DNA of 64,000 bases from Sphaerolaimus hirsutus (lineage: Eukaryota > Nematoda > Chromadorea > Monhysterida > Sphaerolaimidae): NCBI GenBank assembly GCA_964036195.1, contig OZ038453.1, positions 25,072,352-25,136,351 of the forward strand, given 5' to 3'. Under the pieces are notes generated by a model that saw nothing but the letters and a program-made list of their open reading frames with translations, was not told the origin of the DNA and made no database searches. This document shows, one piece after another, positions 46,945-59,300 of this stretch (its first letter is position 1; each line of letters begins with the position of its first letter). Both the position numbers and the translations under genes were made by a program.

Positions 46945-48097
46945 TATGTGCTGGAAATCTGGATTCGGCTTTTTACGTTTCGCTGATAATGTAGAGATAG
47001 AGATGTGTCGCTTACGTTTTCAACCACTTTTAACACATCCGGTGAAAACGTTTTATGTTTACATATTTATAAATACTAAAAATTATGTTTTAAATGTATA
47101 CAAAAATGAATAAATAGATAAATAAACACTGGCAATCATTGATAAAACGGTTTTTGGGGACTTAGGCAACAATGAAAGTTTATATTCAGCGGATATGATA
47201 CTGTGCCATCACGCTCGTTTTTTGGAGACATGCCAATAGTGATAAAGGACACGTTTTTTGCATAAAAGGGTGAAAGGTTTGTTGTCATGAAGATATTAAG
47301 ACCTTAGGTTAAAAAATGTGATGTTGTTCCATGTTTTTATGAAAATTACATGCTTTAATGTTGGTATGTCTCCAGTAGCAACCGTGTATGCAAGGGGTAA
47401 AGTGAATGGACAATAGTAGCCTTAAAACAGTGGATTATAAAAAGTATAAGTAAAAAAAATAACGCTATCAGATATATATCTAAAAGAAGGTTAAAAAATA
47501 GAATGTTAATACGTTTACATTTTTGGCAAAATAAAATACTTTTTCCACACTTGTAAAAAACGTAAAAGTACAAAAAATGCTTACGTTTATTTTCGAGCTT
47601 TAAACGTTTTCGAAAAACTCTAGTCAGGGGCTTAATGTGATTCTGTGAAATATACTGTATTTGGTCGTCAACTTTGGATTTTTTGTTTTTGAATTAAGAA
47701 CCGGTTTTTAAACCCCCCCGCCCCCCCCCCCCTTTCTCCCCCTCCGAAAAACATAAAAAATGGGTAAACAGTCTGATCTGGGGGTATTTAATCGCGGGCT
47801 GTAGCTGGTAAGCGGCACAGAGTCACTTTGGGTGGCTGGCGTGGCGAGATTTCAGACATTTCTGAAGTGAGAAAACAAGGCGATTGACAACAAGTGCTAG
47901 TATATTTGCAATGGCTGTTTAATGTTTTCATTGCTTTGTTTGATTGTCAAATTTTTTATACGTGTTGCTGATTTGTCAAATAAAGTGACAACTGTCAAAA
48001 TGACGAAAAAAGTGAAAATTGTCAAAAATGGCTTTGAAATGAATAATATTCTAGCGCTTGTTATGAAAACTTATAGACATATATTATAGGATATTTC
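46945..48097. other. No gene seen
   Basis: AT-rich sequence, with remnants of ACGTTTTC-type words at 46980-47060 and 47440-47620 and a C run at 47716-47742. No ORF or splice-consistent exon. Confidence 0.45.
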
Positions 48098-48229
48098 TCA
48101 CAGACCGCTGGTGCTTTGCTCATTCATTTCTTCGTTCATTGCCTCCAGATAAATGCGATTCATATTCGTTACCACTGCGGCCCGCATTTCGTCTTTTTGC
48201 TTTTGTGCCGCCTTGTAGGATGGTGATTC
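48098..48229 (-). CDS. Terminal exon of an unrecognised gene
   Basis: After a CACTCAG acceptor (phase 0) the minus strand encodes 43 residues rich in Lys, Glu, Met and Asn (KAAQKQKDEMRAAVVTN ... ) before TGA, a composition typical of a charged helical C-terminus. A possible upstream exon, 48828-48905 (RWLTLDVIWYSFVENLFNE), ends in phase 1 and so does not join directly; an intermediate exon would have to lie in the minisatellite between them. I cannot name the family. Confidence 0.35.
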   Translation of the reverse strand, partial: ESPSYKAAQKQKDEMRAAVVTNMNRIYLEAMNEEMNEQSTSGL

Positions 48230-48289
48230 CTGAGTGTGTTTGTTAGCATTAGAAAGGTTGAAAGGATCGTATCGTAATTATATGGGTAT

Positions 48290-48780
48290 CTTGAATTTTG
48301 ACCCTCCGAGCGGTTGGATAGATACTGAGTTACTTCCGGGATAGATAGATAGATAATGGGTGCTTTCGGGGGGTTTAGGGGGTATTGTCCAAAGTTTTGA
48401 CTCCAGTATAGATAGATAGTGGGGCGCTTTCGGGGGGGTTTAGAGGGTACTTATCCAATGTTTTGACTCCGGTATAGATAGATAGATAGCTGAACAGCTT
48501 CCGGTATAGATGGATATCTGAACGGCCACCGGGATAGATAGATAGTGGGGGCGCTTTCGGGGGGGTTTAGAGGGTACTTATCCAATGTTTTGACTCCGGT
48601 ATAGATAGATAGATAGCTGAACAGCTTCCGGTATAGATGGATATCTGAACGGCCACCGGGATAGATAGATAGTGGGGGCGCTTTCGGGGGGGTTTAGAGG
48701 GTATTTGTCCAATGCTGTGACTCCGATATTGATAGATAGATAGCTGAACGGTCACCGATATAGATGGATTGTGGGGCGGT
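48290..48780. repeat. Minisatellite with GATA tracts
   Basis: About 125-base units containing ATAGATAGATAGCTGAACAGCTTCCGG, GTGGGGGCGCTTTCGGGGGGGTTTAGAGGGTA and CCAATGTTTTGACTCCGGTA are repeated three to four times with small changes. Confidence 0.85.
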
Positions 48781-49222
48781 TTGGGAGGGGGCCCCACATC
48801 CCCCCCTCCCCTTTGCGAGATCCCTACCTTCGTTGAATAGATTCTCTACAAAACTGTACCATATAACATCTAAAGTCAACCAACGGTTATGCTTGCTGTT
48901 GGTATCTGAAAGGTGCTGTCGAAAGCATCATTTGTTCTTTCAGTGGTCGTCGTTGTGGTGTTCGTGACGTGCCTGTTTTTTTATAATGTTATATATCAGG
49001 TTTCATTGAATTACCTCGAACATTAAACACCACATTGACTAATTCCCGCTCACCTCACCCCCACTCACCCCCACTCACCCCAAAATGATAATGTATAGGT
49101 TTACCGCGATTTTTGAGAAATCACACTATTTTTTTCATTCAAAATCACTTTTTTCATGTGACTATAGAGTTTTTTATCTGCAAAACAACTTATGTCCCCT
49201 TTGCATGATAGAATCAAAATGC

Positions 49223-50175
49223 TCACAATTGTGCCCTTTCTGGATCGTTTTCCACATTTGTATTGTCTTTCACATAAATTCTGTAACCAAAGAACATGCC
49301 AATGGCCAGCACTAGTGTGAGGCAGCCAAATAGTAGAATGAAGCTGAGCATGACCATTTGTGTCTGTATTTTTGAATTTTTTAACTTTTTTATGTCATGT
49401 AAAGATTATAATAATTTTTGAAATAAAGTTTACATGAAAATTTTCCTCAAATTTCGTATCCAAATATGTCTTCAATGGTTTCTCAAAAGTGGCCATGCTT
49501 TCCAAGAAAATGTCCCTAATTTTGGCCTCAAGTTGATCTTCAAAGGTTTTTTCATAAGAGTGCCATGTGTGATCTGTTTTTGTGGCACTTTGATCTATAC
49601 CCATATCAGATTGGTATTGCACATTGTCATTTTTATCTATTTTGATTGTGGAAGGCATGGATGTTGTGCTGGCTGTGCTGGACTCTAAAGTTGCCATTAT
49701 GAGTGTCATATTGTTCAATGTTGCCACAATGTTAGCCAGTTTGTCATTGATTTGATTTAGTCTGGTTTCCCAATGTGTTTCAGATGCACATTCCAGCTGC
49801 ACTTTGAAAACTGCTTTATTGATGAAGAAATGGTAAAAAATGTTTTCAATAGGCATACCTCCAAATTAGAAATGGTACTGTTTATTTCAGAAAGTTTACC
49901 ACACAATGATGTGAACATGCACTGCACTGTATTGTTGATATACTTTATGTTTTGACCCATGGAAATCTGTAGATGTTTAAAGGTTACATGATGTCTACAA
50001 ATATATTATAAATAAAGTTTTACCATGCTGTTTTGGCTGTCTCTATTGTTCTGGCTCAAGTGTGATGTTATTGGATTAATCTGCTTTTCAAAGGTTCCTG
50101 CAATTTTCCTCAAAAATGTCTCCATGCTGGTTTCCACCCTTTGAAGGCATGTGGTGCTTTCCTAAAAATAAGGCT

Positions 50176-50206
<31 letters not shown>

Positions 50207-52648
50207 TAAATATAGTGTAGATACATACCAATGTTGCAACTTTTTTTTGCTGACAGTTCAAGGTGGTTTTTTGTATTAACTGTGATGTGTACTTTTCCAT
50301 GTTCTTTTCAAGATTAGATTCCATCTCAAGAATCTTTTCAATGATGCCATTGTCAGGTGTTGATGGTTGTGGTTTCTATGTGGGGGTTACTATTTAGTAT
50401 TTCAAAGAACATTTTAATCAATAATCAAAAGTTTTATGTACCCACCAGTGTTGTCATGGGCAATTCGTTTTCATGCATATTTTTTGCCAAAGTTACAGTG
50501 CTGAATTCATTCAATTTTGCCATGAAACTGTTTTCAAAGTTTGCCAGCTTTTCAGAAATGTGCCCACTTTGCACATCCATCTTTGTGGAAAGTTGTTTGC
50601 AACTGCTTTCAAAGTGTGCCAGTTTGTCAGAAATGTGCCCACTTTGTACATCCATCTTTGTGGAAAGTTGTTTGCAACTGCTTTCAAAGTGTGCCAGTTT
50701 GTCAGAAATGTGCCCACTTTGTACATCCATCTTTGTGGAAAGTTGTTTGCAACTGCTTTCAAAGTGTGCCAGTTTGTCAGAAATGTGCCCAGTTTGCACA
50801 TCCATCTTTGTGGAAAGTTGTTTGCAACTGCTTTCAAAGTGTGCCAGTTTGTCAGAAATGTTTCCACTTTGTACATCTATCTTTGTGGAAAGTTGTTTGC
50901 AACTGTTTTCAAAGTGTGCCAGTTTGTCAGAAATGTGCCCACTTTGTACATCCATCTTTGTGGAAAGTTGTTTGCAATTGCTTTCAAAGTGTGCCAGTTT
51001 GTCAGAAATGAGGGTACTTTGCTCATTTATTTTTGTGGTTGTTTGCATGACAATGTCACATTGGCCATTTTTCAGATTTGCCGTCAGACTGTTTGCCTCC
51101 ACCTCAAGTTGGGCAATTGTTGCCTTTTTTTGCATGGATATTTTGTTCAGTATTTGTTGTTCAGATTTGACAATTTTGTTTTCAATTTTCTGCTGCATTT
51201 CATCCATGCCTTCACACTTGCATACCTATATTTGATGAAAACACTTAATAAAAACTTCCACTTTCTAGTGAAAACCCAAAATAAAATTAACAATGAAAAC
51301 TTCCACTTTCTAGTGAAAACCCAAAATAAAATTAACATTGGAAAATAACCAACCGCCTTGGACATTGTCACAGCGTCCCCAGGCATTGTGACATAGTAGT
51401 CCATGTCAAACTTGGTTGGCAGTGTGCTTTCTGCAGTGGCAGTGGCAGTGGCAGTGGGTGTGGCTGTTGCTGTTGCTGTGACTGTATTGCCAAGTGTGGA
51501 TGCTGGCCATTTTTCCAAATTGAACGGCGTGTGGGTTGGGACCGAAGTGGTTTTCTCATTTTTGCATTCTATCTGTGTGTTTGGACCAAGTCTGAAAATA
51601 AAAGGGGTATATTTCGAGGAAACATGACCGTTTAAGAAAGTGTGGATAGATGTAGGTGTTACCCCCCAAAAGCTTTCAGACCAAAAATCGTGGTTTCTAC
51701 TTTATACATACCCAGCATAATGAGAAAATTTGCGAGTTGATATGCCGCTCCCCATCGTCAGATATACCCACCCGCAAACGTTTTCAATTATCTATTGTAT
51801 ATTCTTGAATAAGACCCCCTTGAATAATTTCTCCTTTGAATAACCCCCCCTCAAAACTACTACGAAAAAACAACTCTCTACTTTGAATAAGTCCGAAAAA
51901 ATAGTGCCCCTGGGATCTTATTTGAGGATATATGCCATACAATCCCCACGAATGAACGATTTGCTATGTGCTAGATCCCCACAAATCAACAGTTTGCTAT
52001 CTATCCAACCCCCATGAGGGAGTGGTTTGCCATCTATCCAACCCCCATAAAGGAGCGATTTGCTATCTATCCAACCCCCATGAGTGGGTGGTTTGCTATC
52101 TATCCGACCCCCACGAGGGAGCGGTTTGCTATCCATCCAATCCCCAGGAGGGAGCGATTTGCCATGTATCCAATCCACACAAGGTGGTGATTTGCTATCC
52201 GTTCGGCCCTCAAGAATGTCAAAACGACCGTGAAACCTCCGACTCCTCCCATCAAAAACGATATATAAGAACGTACCGCGGCTGCAGTTGCACTTCTAGA
52301 CTGCAAAGTTCAGCAGGAAGTTGTAGTTTCTTTCCAACGCTCCATTCGCTCTTTATCCTATCCTAAAATTTAGTTTAAATGTTTTGAAATAGTTTTTTAA
52401 ATTTAAAAAAGGTTTAATAAAAATTTTAAAAACGGACCGATCGAAAATTTGCCTTTTTTAAGTCTTGGAGTGAGCACACAATTGTGCCCGTCGAATTGAT
52501 GGGACAAGTGCAGAACGAACAAATACTTTCATAAGCGCCCAAAGTGTAGCCTATATTTTTGAACTGTTTCGTTTTTTTGTTGGAATGATGCCAAATTAAA
52601 AAACATACCGAAAAAATACAAAATAGCGAAAACAATTGGCTGGCGCAT
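49223..52648 (-). CDS. Signal-peptide / 25-residue-repeat coiled coil / transmembrane protein (717 aa, 10 exons)
   Basis: Exons: 52609-52648, 52438-52550, 52277-52362, 51354-51591, 50446-51225, 50229-50375, 50024-50161, 49859-49966, 49434-49796, 49223-49363. All are GT-AG, all phases agree, and the total is 718 codons. Order of parts: a hydrophobic signal peptide in exon 1; Cys-x-Cys-x5-Gly-Thr-x2-Cys in exon 2; a Thr/Ala-rich linker (exon 4); in exon 5 about seven copies of a 25-residue unit with the core KLAHFESSCKQLSTKMDVQ; more coiled coil; then in the last exon about 20 hydrophobic residues and a ~20-residue charged tail. This predicts a type I membrane protein with a long coiled-coil ectodomain, a layout shared by viral attachment or fusion spikes and by some host receptors. 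No fusion peptide or known domain is identified. Its place beside capsid genes makes a virion-surface role plausible but unproven. Confidence 0.72.
50560..51015 (-). repeat. 75-bp coding tandem repeat (25 residues)
   Basis: Near-identical 75-base units recur in frame within exon 5 of the coiled-coil gene. A 25-residue period equals 7+7+11, which keeps hydrophobic positions aligned in a coiled coil. Each unit has one conserved Cys. Long plus-strand ORFs here are mirror shadows of this repeat. Confidence 0.9.
51950..52205. repeat. Minisatellite in intron 3 of the coiled-coil gene
   Basis: About nine copies of a ~31-base unit, CCAACCCCCATGAGGGAGCGGTTTGCTATCTAT. Directly before it (51785-51945) is a TTGAATAA(C/G)CCCC element. 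Together they make this intron 685 bases, against 57-128 for the others. Confidence 0.85.
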
Positions 52649-53398
52649 GCTCGTTTTTATATTTTTTCGATCTTTGTTAGTTATTAATTAAATATTTTTA
52701 GTTGCCAAAATTGCAGTCCTTAAGACATAACAAAACCGGTATTTATGATTTGTTTTTTCTTTTGGTCACACAGAACACAGAAATTGTTTTGGATACTCAC
52801 AATTACACAACATGTACATATGTACGATTCTAGATACATTACATTCGTTCAACGAGGAAAGTATGTGCATAAATATGTACGTTTTTTTAGATACATCACA
52901 TTCGCATTCTTTCTATCTGGAAGTGTTATTACCTGAGGCATTTTCTGTATTTATTTTCATATAAAATGTTGCAAAATGATAGGGGTTTTTTTTATTGGAT
53001 TTAAACGATGGGGGTTTTTCATTGATTTTGCGATGATGTGGACATTATAAATACAAGAAAATAGAAAAGCTGGTTTTGCTTGTGGTAATTGAACTAAATT
53101 AAAGCGATATCCTTTTTCCTCAGAATATTCTTCAAAATCGGTATTTCCTTATATAAGACTGTAAAAAGGTATAAATGGTGGTTATTGTTGCATTTTTCAC
53201 ATTTTTCTCTCAATGTTTTCACTCTGAAAAGAAATCCCCGGGGGTAATACATGGAAAATACGGTAAATTAAGCGTTAATCATCTTTTTCGAAACATATCC
53301 CATGAGAGGTTTAGTTTTATTTTATTAGATGAGGGTGATTAAAATTAAAAATTAACAACAGCTCAACAGCTGCGATACTCTACAAATAGATATGATTT
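52649..53398. other. Divergent intergenic region
   Basis: It separates the minus-strand coiled-coil gene from the plus-strand CARD-like gene, so it should hold both promoters. I see no clear TATA box or element end. The last ~25 bases before 53399 are conserved in the relic at 2.7 kb. Confidence 0.4.
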
Positions 53399-56300
53399 AT
53401 GTCTTCGGCTGGCAGGTTGCCAATGAAAACTTGTGAATCGACTTCCCACTGTATTTCATTTCATTACAACACTGAATTGGTTTACTGGGTCATATGTTCA
53501 TTGTTAACAGTGATTATGGTGCCATGATGGAGTGTTACCTTCAGAAAAAGTGTAGTATGTTAACAGCAGAGTATGCCATAACAACATATCAATGTTTACC
53601 CCTCAGGTTCTCCACTGGAACACATCTGTACAATCTGGATGACAACACAGGCAGCAGGCAGAAGCTCTTGTTTGAGCTTATAACCCTCAAAGGCTGTGAA
53701 ACGTCCCAAGAGCTTCTACAAGTTTTCGGCAAAGCTTTCAAGGAGCTACACTTGCAGTTTGGCACTTCAAAGGTGGAGCAGAGTGGCAGCAAGAAAAGTG
53801 AAGTTCAGAAAGACAAAAGCAAGGCTAGTTTTTGTTTTTAGATCTTGTGTAGTTGTGTGTGAAAATGCCCCCTTTTCTCTTGAATGTGTTTTTTGATTTA
53901 AAAAATCCCCACTCTTGAATAATTGCCTCATGGTATGATTAAATAAAGCCCCTGGGGATCTTACACTTTACATGTTGTGATATGTGGTTTTTGCAGAGTA
54001 AAAATAACCCCCTGGGGTTTTATTTGTGAATGCGTGGTGTACAACAATGCACAATTGCACAAAACATTGCAGACACTTGACATCATCGATTCTACTGGAT
54101 CCACCAGCACCAAAGCTGTCAGCAGCACCCCCAACACCCAGCAAGCACCGGCGCGAACGTATGCTGCTGTTGTTGCAGCTAATCACACTTTTAAAGCATC
54201 TGCAGGTGGACCACTGTCCACTTTCTGGAGGCCAGGTGTGTTGGAATGTGGCACCTTGTAGTGTTTTTGCTTACATTGTGTGAATGCTTGATTTTTGCAT
54301 GATACAAATTCATTACCCCCACTTTTTGCACAGGCCCGACAGCTGTCAAGCCGGTGGTCGAAGCTGGGATCTACACCCCCCCCTGTGCTGACGAGCAGCC
54401 ACCAAGAAGGCCAGAGCTCCTGGTACAGACCGAGCTGGAGCAAGTGAAGCAGGTGGACGGGTCTGCTGCCCTGTGTGGTCGCGGACGTGGACGTGGACGG
54501 GGGCGTGTGTCGACGGTTGACATACCCATAGCAAGGTTGGTGGGCTTGGCTTCACAAATAAGACCCCAGGGGGTTATTTTTACTCTGCAAAAACCACATA
54601 TCACAATATGCAAAGTGTAAGATCCCCCGGGGCTTTATTTCATAAAGGAATTATTGAAGTAAATGTGGCAAATAATGTGTAAACATTCTTGTACAAACAC
54701 AGGGTGCTTGTTGCTGACGTTCAACGCGTACCGCCATCGCCAGCAATCGAAAGGGTCAGGGATTTCAGACCTGTTCCCAATGTTCTGCCGCCCACGACAC
54801 GGTCAAGTAGCACTGGTGGACAGAAGCCAGGGTTGGTCATTTTTGTGAATGTTTGCTAATGTTGCTGTTGAATGTCACATTTTTGTGGGTTTGCTATGGT
54901 CTGCCAGCGAATGCCAATATGTTTTTTATCTCTTATCCCCCCCCCCCCCCTTTCATGCAGATACAACCAAGGTGGCCATATCACTACCTACAGCCAACAG
55001 CCAGTCCTTACAGGTGGGACACCTGTGTCCGGAATCTGCAGCTGTGCTGGCCAGAACAGCACCACCGAATGCCACCAGGTTGAATGTGGAGCAAAATCTG
55101 GGCAGTCAGACAGAAGTGGTGACCACGTCAGTGACAGTAATTACAGAGATAGTGGATCGACACGTGGACAATCAGCAACTCAGACCACTCAGATTCAGGT
55201 GCCCTCCTGGCAGCAGACCGCCTCCTTCCAGCAGGCCACAATCACCAGACAAGGACACAATGGTCAGAACAAAAAGGACACAAAGACAGGACACCGATCC
55301 GGAACGGCTGAGGAGATGGCAAGATGGACAGCCCCCACCCCCCCAGGTTTGTGGTTTTTTCATGTTTTTATTGTGATTTGTGTGTATGTGTGCGAAACAG
55401 TCATTTTTTCCATTGTCCATTCCCATTCCCCCCCACACAGCAACGATTGAGGGAGACCAGTTCAACGGTTGTGGTGACAACATCAAGGCCAAATCTCACA
55501 AGAGAAAGACTAGTGCGGGTTCAAGAGAGAGTGCTGGAAGAAGAAAGGAGGGCAGATGTAGTGGAGCAGGTTTGTTTTTCCATCACTTTTTCTTCATATG
55601 TTCAATGTTGAATCTGTTAAGACATTTTTAGTGACTGTGCTTTTCATTTTGCAGAGGAACACACCGGTCAGCAGCGACGACACATCGGTCGACAGCAACC
55701 CAGCCACCCAGATGGACACAGCAACAGCAGACAGCCACCAGAAACAGAAGGACAGTGGCTGCACCTTGGTTTGTTGATGTTTTTGTTGACATTCTTGTTT
55801 TGTTGTGAAAATGGTTGTGAAGATGGAAATGTGCTATGTTTTTGTACTTTGATTCAAACCCCCCACACCCCCCCTGTGCAGACGTCATCAGTGACCCCAG
55901 CTGTAGTCCCACAGGCCCAGGTAGAAACCCCAATGGACACAACGCCCCAGGAGACAGAAGGTCAAGCTGCACAGATGGAGGTGGACTCAAACACAAAGGT
56001 ATGTTGATAAGAGGGTTGTTTTTATGTTTGTGTGTACATACCATGGGATCACACATATTGCATATGGTGCTTTTCACATCTTAAGTGGGTCATACATATC
56101 ACATGTCGTCGTGCTTTTGACACCTCCCACCCCCTTATAGGCACCCATGGAGGTGGAAAAGCAGCTCCCAGTAGAGGCCATTCCACTACCGCCAGACACT
56201 CCCCAACAAAGGCCAATAGTGGCAGACTGGCCAGCCAGCACATCAAAGGCGGTGGTGCCAGTGGCACCGACTCCACCACAGGCACCGGCTGCACCACAGG

Positions 56301-59300
56301 CGCCGGCTGCACCACAGGCGCCGGCTGCACCACAGGCACCGGCTGTACCAGAGGGACCGGGTGCACCACAGACACCACAGGCACCGGGTGCACCAGAGGG
56401 ACCACAGAGACCACAGCCGCCGGGTGCACCACAGAAACCACGGGCACCACAGAAACCACGGGTACCACAGGTAGGACGGGCACAGCGGGCACCACAGACG
56501 CCACATGGACCGGTAGCAAAGAAAAGGAGGTCAGAACTGGAGGTGGTGATTGTGGGGTCTCCACCACCAAAGTGCCTACCAGGAATGACGGTTATGCAAA
56601 CATGGAGAGTGAGGGGGTTGAACGCACTGACCCAAGCATACAGCAGCACCAGCACCAGCACCAGTGGCCTGTTGAATGCCCCAAAAATGGAGCAGAGACA
56701 ACTGAAAAGGGTCACAAATGCAGACAACGCAGTGATATGTGTCAGGAAAAGGCTGTTCAGCTCACCGCAGAAGGGGGGTCAGCCCGTGGCAAAGCATATG
56801 AAGAAGCATCAGTGGCGTGGCAAATGGGGCTGGACATCCAGCGACAGCAGCTCAAGCAGCAAAAGCAACAGTTCGCCACAGTCGCAGACGGCCAGAAAGA
56901 AGCGCATGTGCAAGAAGTGCAAAGCAACAGCCAGCAGCACCAAGAGCAGTCGCAACAGCTCCCCATCACCACAAACACGCCTGCTGAAGCATGTCAACTC
57001 AAAGCTGGAACTAAGGCAGTTGGAAAAAAAGGCAGCAAACATGGTGATGGACAAGGAACAGACAGGGTCAGCACAGTGCTCTCCAGCGAAAGGTCAGGAC
57101 CAACAGGTGACAGTGGCCACGTCGTCAAGAAGCGCAGAACAACAGTTGGATCTGGACAGCCTGCCAATGGAGATGGAGAAGATCAGGGAGCTGCTACAGG
57201 TGAACGAGACGGTCCAGTTGGAGATGTGTCCACGCATGCGGCAGATAGCACGAGAGCACCTCCAGCTACCTCCTCTAAAGAAGCTGGAGGAGATGCTGGT
57301 GGAAGAGGCAAAGCAAATGCCGGACATGGATACAACGGTGCCAGTTCCCAACAAGTGTCCAGGGGGCGATCTAGACAGTGTGATAACGTCAATAGAGGAA
57401 GATGTAATCTGGCAGCTGCTGGGTCTGAACCAGCTCACAGACGATTTGCCAGTTATGACCAGTCCACTGCGTCAGGTGCATTTGATGATGGGGTTTGTAT
57501 TTGAAGTGGGGCGAAGTGGGGTGAAGTGGGGGGGTGTGATATCACAAACAATATTTTTGTCAATGCATGTCAGAAACGAAACGGTCAAATGTAAAATCAA
57601 TGTGAAGCTGTCATGGTCAATTCTTTTTATTCACTTTGCAGGTGGCACGGCGCAAGTTGGAAATGGTTGGCGCAGTGCCAGCTGCCGACCAGTGAGGGAA
57701 AGCAATCAAGAATACCAGGACCGTATGTCCACTTTTATAAGATGGTGCTGTGAGAAGGGATATATGGCAACAATGCCTCCAATGTCGATGGCTCAAGCTG
57801 CCCATCTTGTGGCATTGGGTGGTGGACAGTCAATTCCACCTACTCCAGTATTCGTGCCACACCCATTCGTGTCAATGGGACCACCAAGGTTCCCAATGCC
57901 ATCACCACCAAGGTTGCCAATGGCACGACCAACTTTGCCAGTGACACCACCAATGTTGCCAAGTTGCCAGTTGACACACCTGCCAGAGCCACATGTGCCC
58001 GTTGATCCATCTGCCCACTCTTTGCCAGAAACCACCACCACCACCACGAGAAACTATGCCACGATGACCAGCAGCAGCAGCAGGTCCAGTAGCTGTGCTG
58101 CCACCACCAGGGCAGAACCTGTGACTGAGCCTGGGGCCGGCTGCTCAACTGGACCTACACAAGGAATGGCAGCCCTTCTGGAGCCTCTGTCAGGGGTGCC
58201 AGATGTGCCAAGGGATCCAACGGGCAGACCGATGTACGAGCTGATCACTCCACCACCCCATGGCAGAGCTGAGTTGGGGGTTTCCGTTTCCTCCATCCCT
58301 GAAACAGCACAAGAGGGGGTGGAAAGGCTGAGGGTAGAGCCAGGGCAAGAGCCCACTGCTCAACAACAAATAGCCCAGCGCATAAACATAATCGAAAATG
58401 TGAACCTTGCTAGGGCTAAGGAGGTTGTGCGCGAGTGTGTGCTCGAAGCAGACAGACAAATGCTGGCCACAGCCTTGGCTTTGACAGCCTATGGCGGCAT
58501 GCTGCGCGCCATTGACATTGAACGGAATGCTTTGCCGTTCGATGCACTGTTCCGGGAGTATGAGGGTGTGGATCCAGAGCCACAAAAGTACATTCTAATG
58601 TTTGAACTAAACGGCAACCTCATGCGCACTCAAACGAGACACACAACCGACCCCCAGGTTGTTTCCACCGCAATGTGCACCCACTTGAACAGTGGCTTCC
58701 CAGTTAGACTACAGCGCATCATGTCAAGGGGCAGAAACAGAATACAATCCATGAGCGAAATCCATGTTGTGTTTAGGCAAAATGTGGATTTGAATGGGGC
58801 TGACATGTCGGGCACATTTTTGACAAAGGACTACCTAGGGCGCGAGGGGCATGGGCCATCGGCCTTAATGTACACAACGCTATATGCACGCGCGCGCAGG
58901 GGTTTTGGCAACCCCCCAAAACCCTTGGACACATTGCCAACGGTCCAATGGGTGCCCGATCCAAAGACTGGACAAATGCGCATCAAAGTGGATGGCTATG
59001 TTGGTTATCTATATATGCACATACAATAAATATGGGTGATGGGTTTAATCACTACTCAAATTCATAACCCCCTCTTGTAGATCCCCCGGAACAAGTCCGT
59101 GACCGAGTTGCAGTACGCCTTCATGGAAAAGCTGCAGGCAGATGGCAGAGTGGCACCGCCACCAAACGTGGACGAAATGGTGATGGCCAAACTGCTGAAG
59201 TGGAGAAAGGTGGAAAAGTTGATTGCGCGCGTGCTCTGCATGACGGTCAACCCCACTCAGGTGCCACAGGTGCCCCTGAATCCTGCCTATCGCAGGGGTG

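Noticed and set aside
50357-51348. Plus-strand ORFs of about 290 residues
   Set aside because: They are antisense shadows of the 75-bp coding repeat; the minus strand has splice sites, heptad-like pattern and sensible composition.
50560-52205. CRISPR-like regular repeats (50.6-51.0 kb and 51.95-52.2 kb)
   Set aside because: Units are contiguous tandem repeats with no unique spacers, and the genome is eukaryotic.
56049-56727. Minus-strand ORFs opposite the APQAP repeat
   Set aside because: Composition mirrors the CCA/GGC repeat on the plus strand; no start or splice support.
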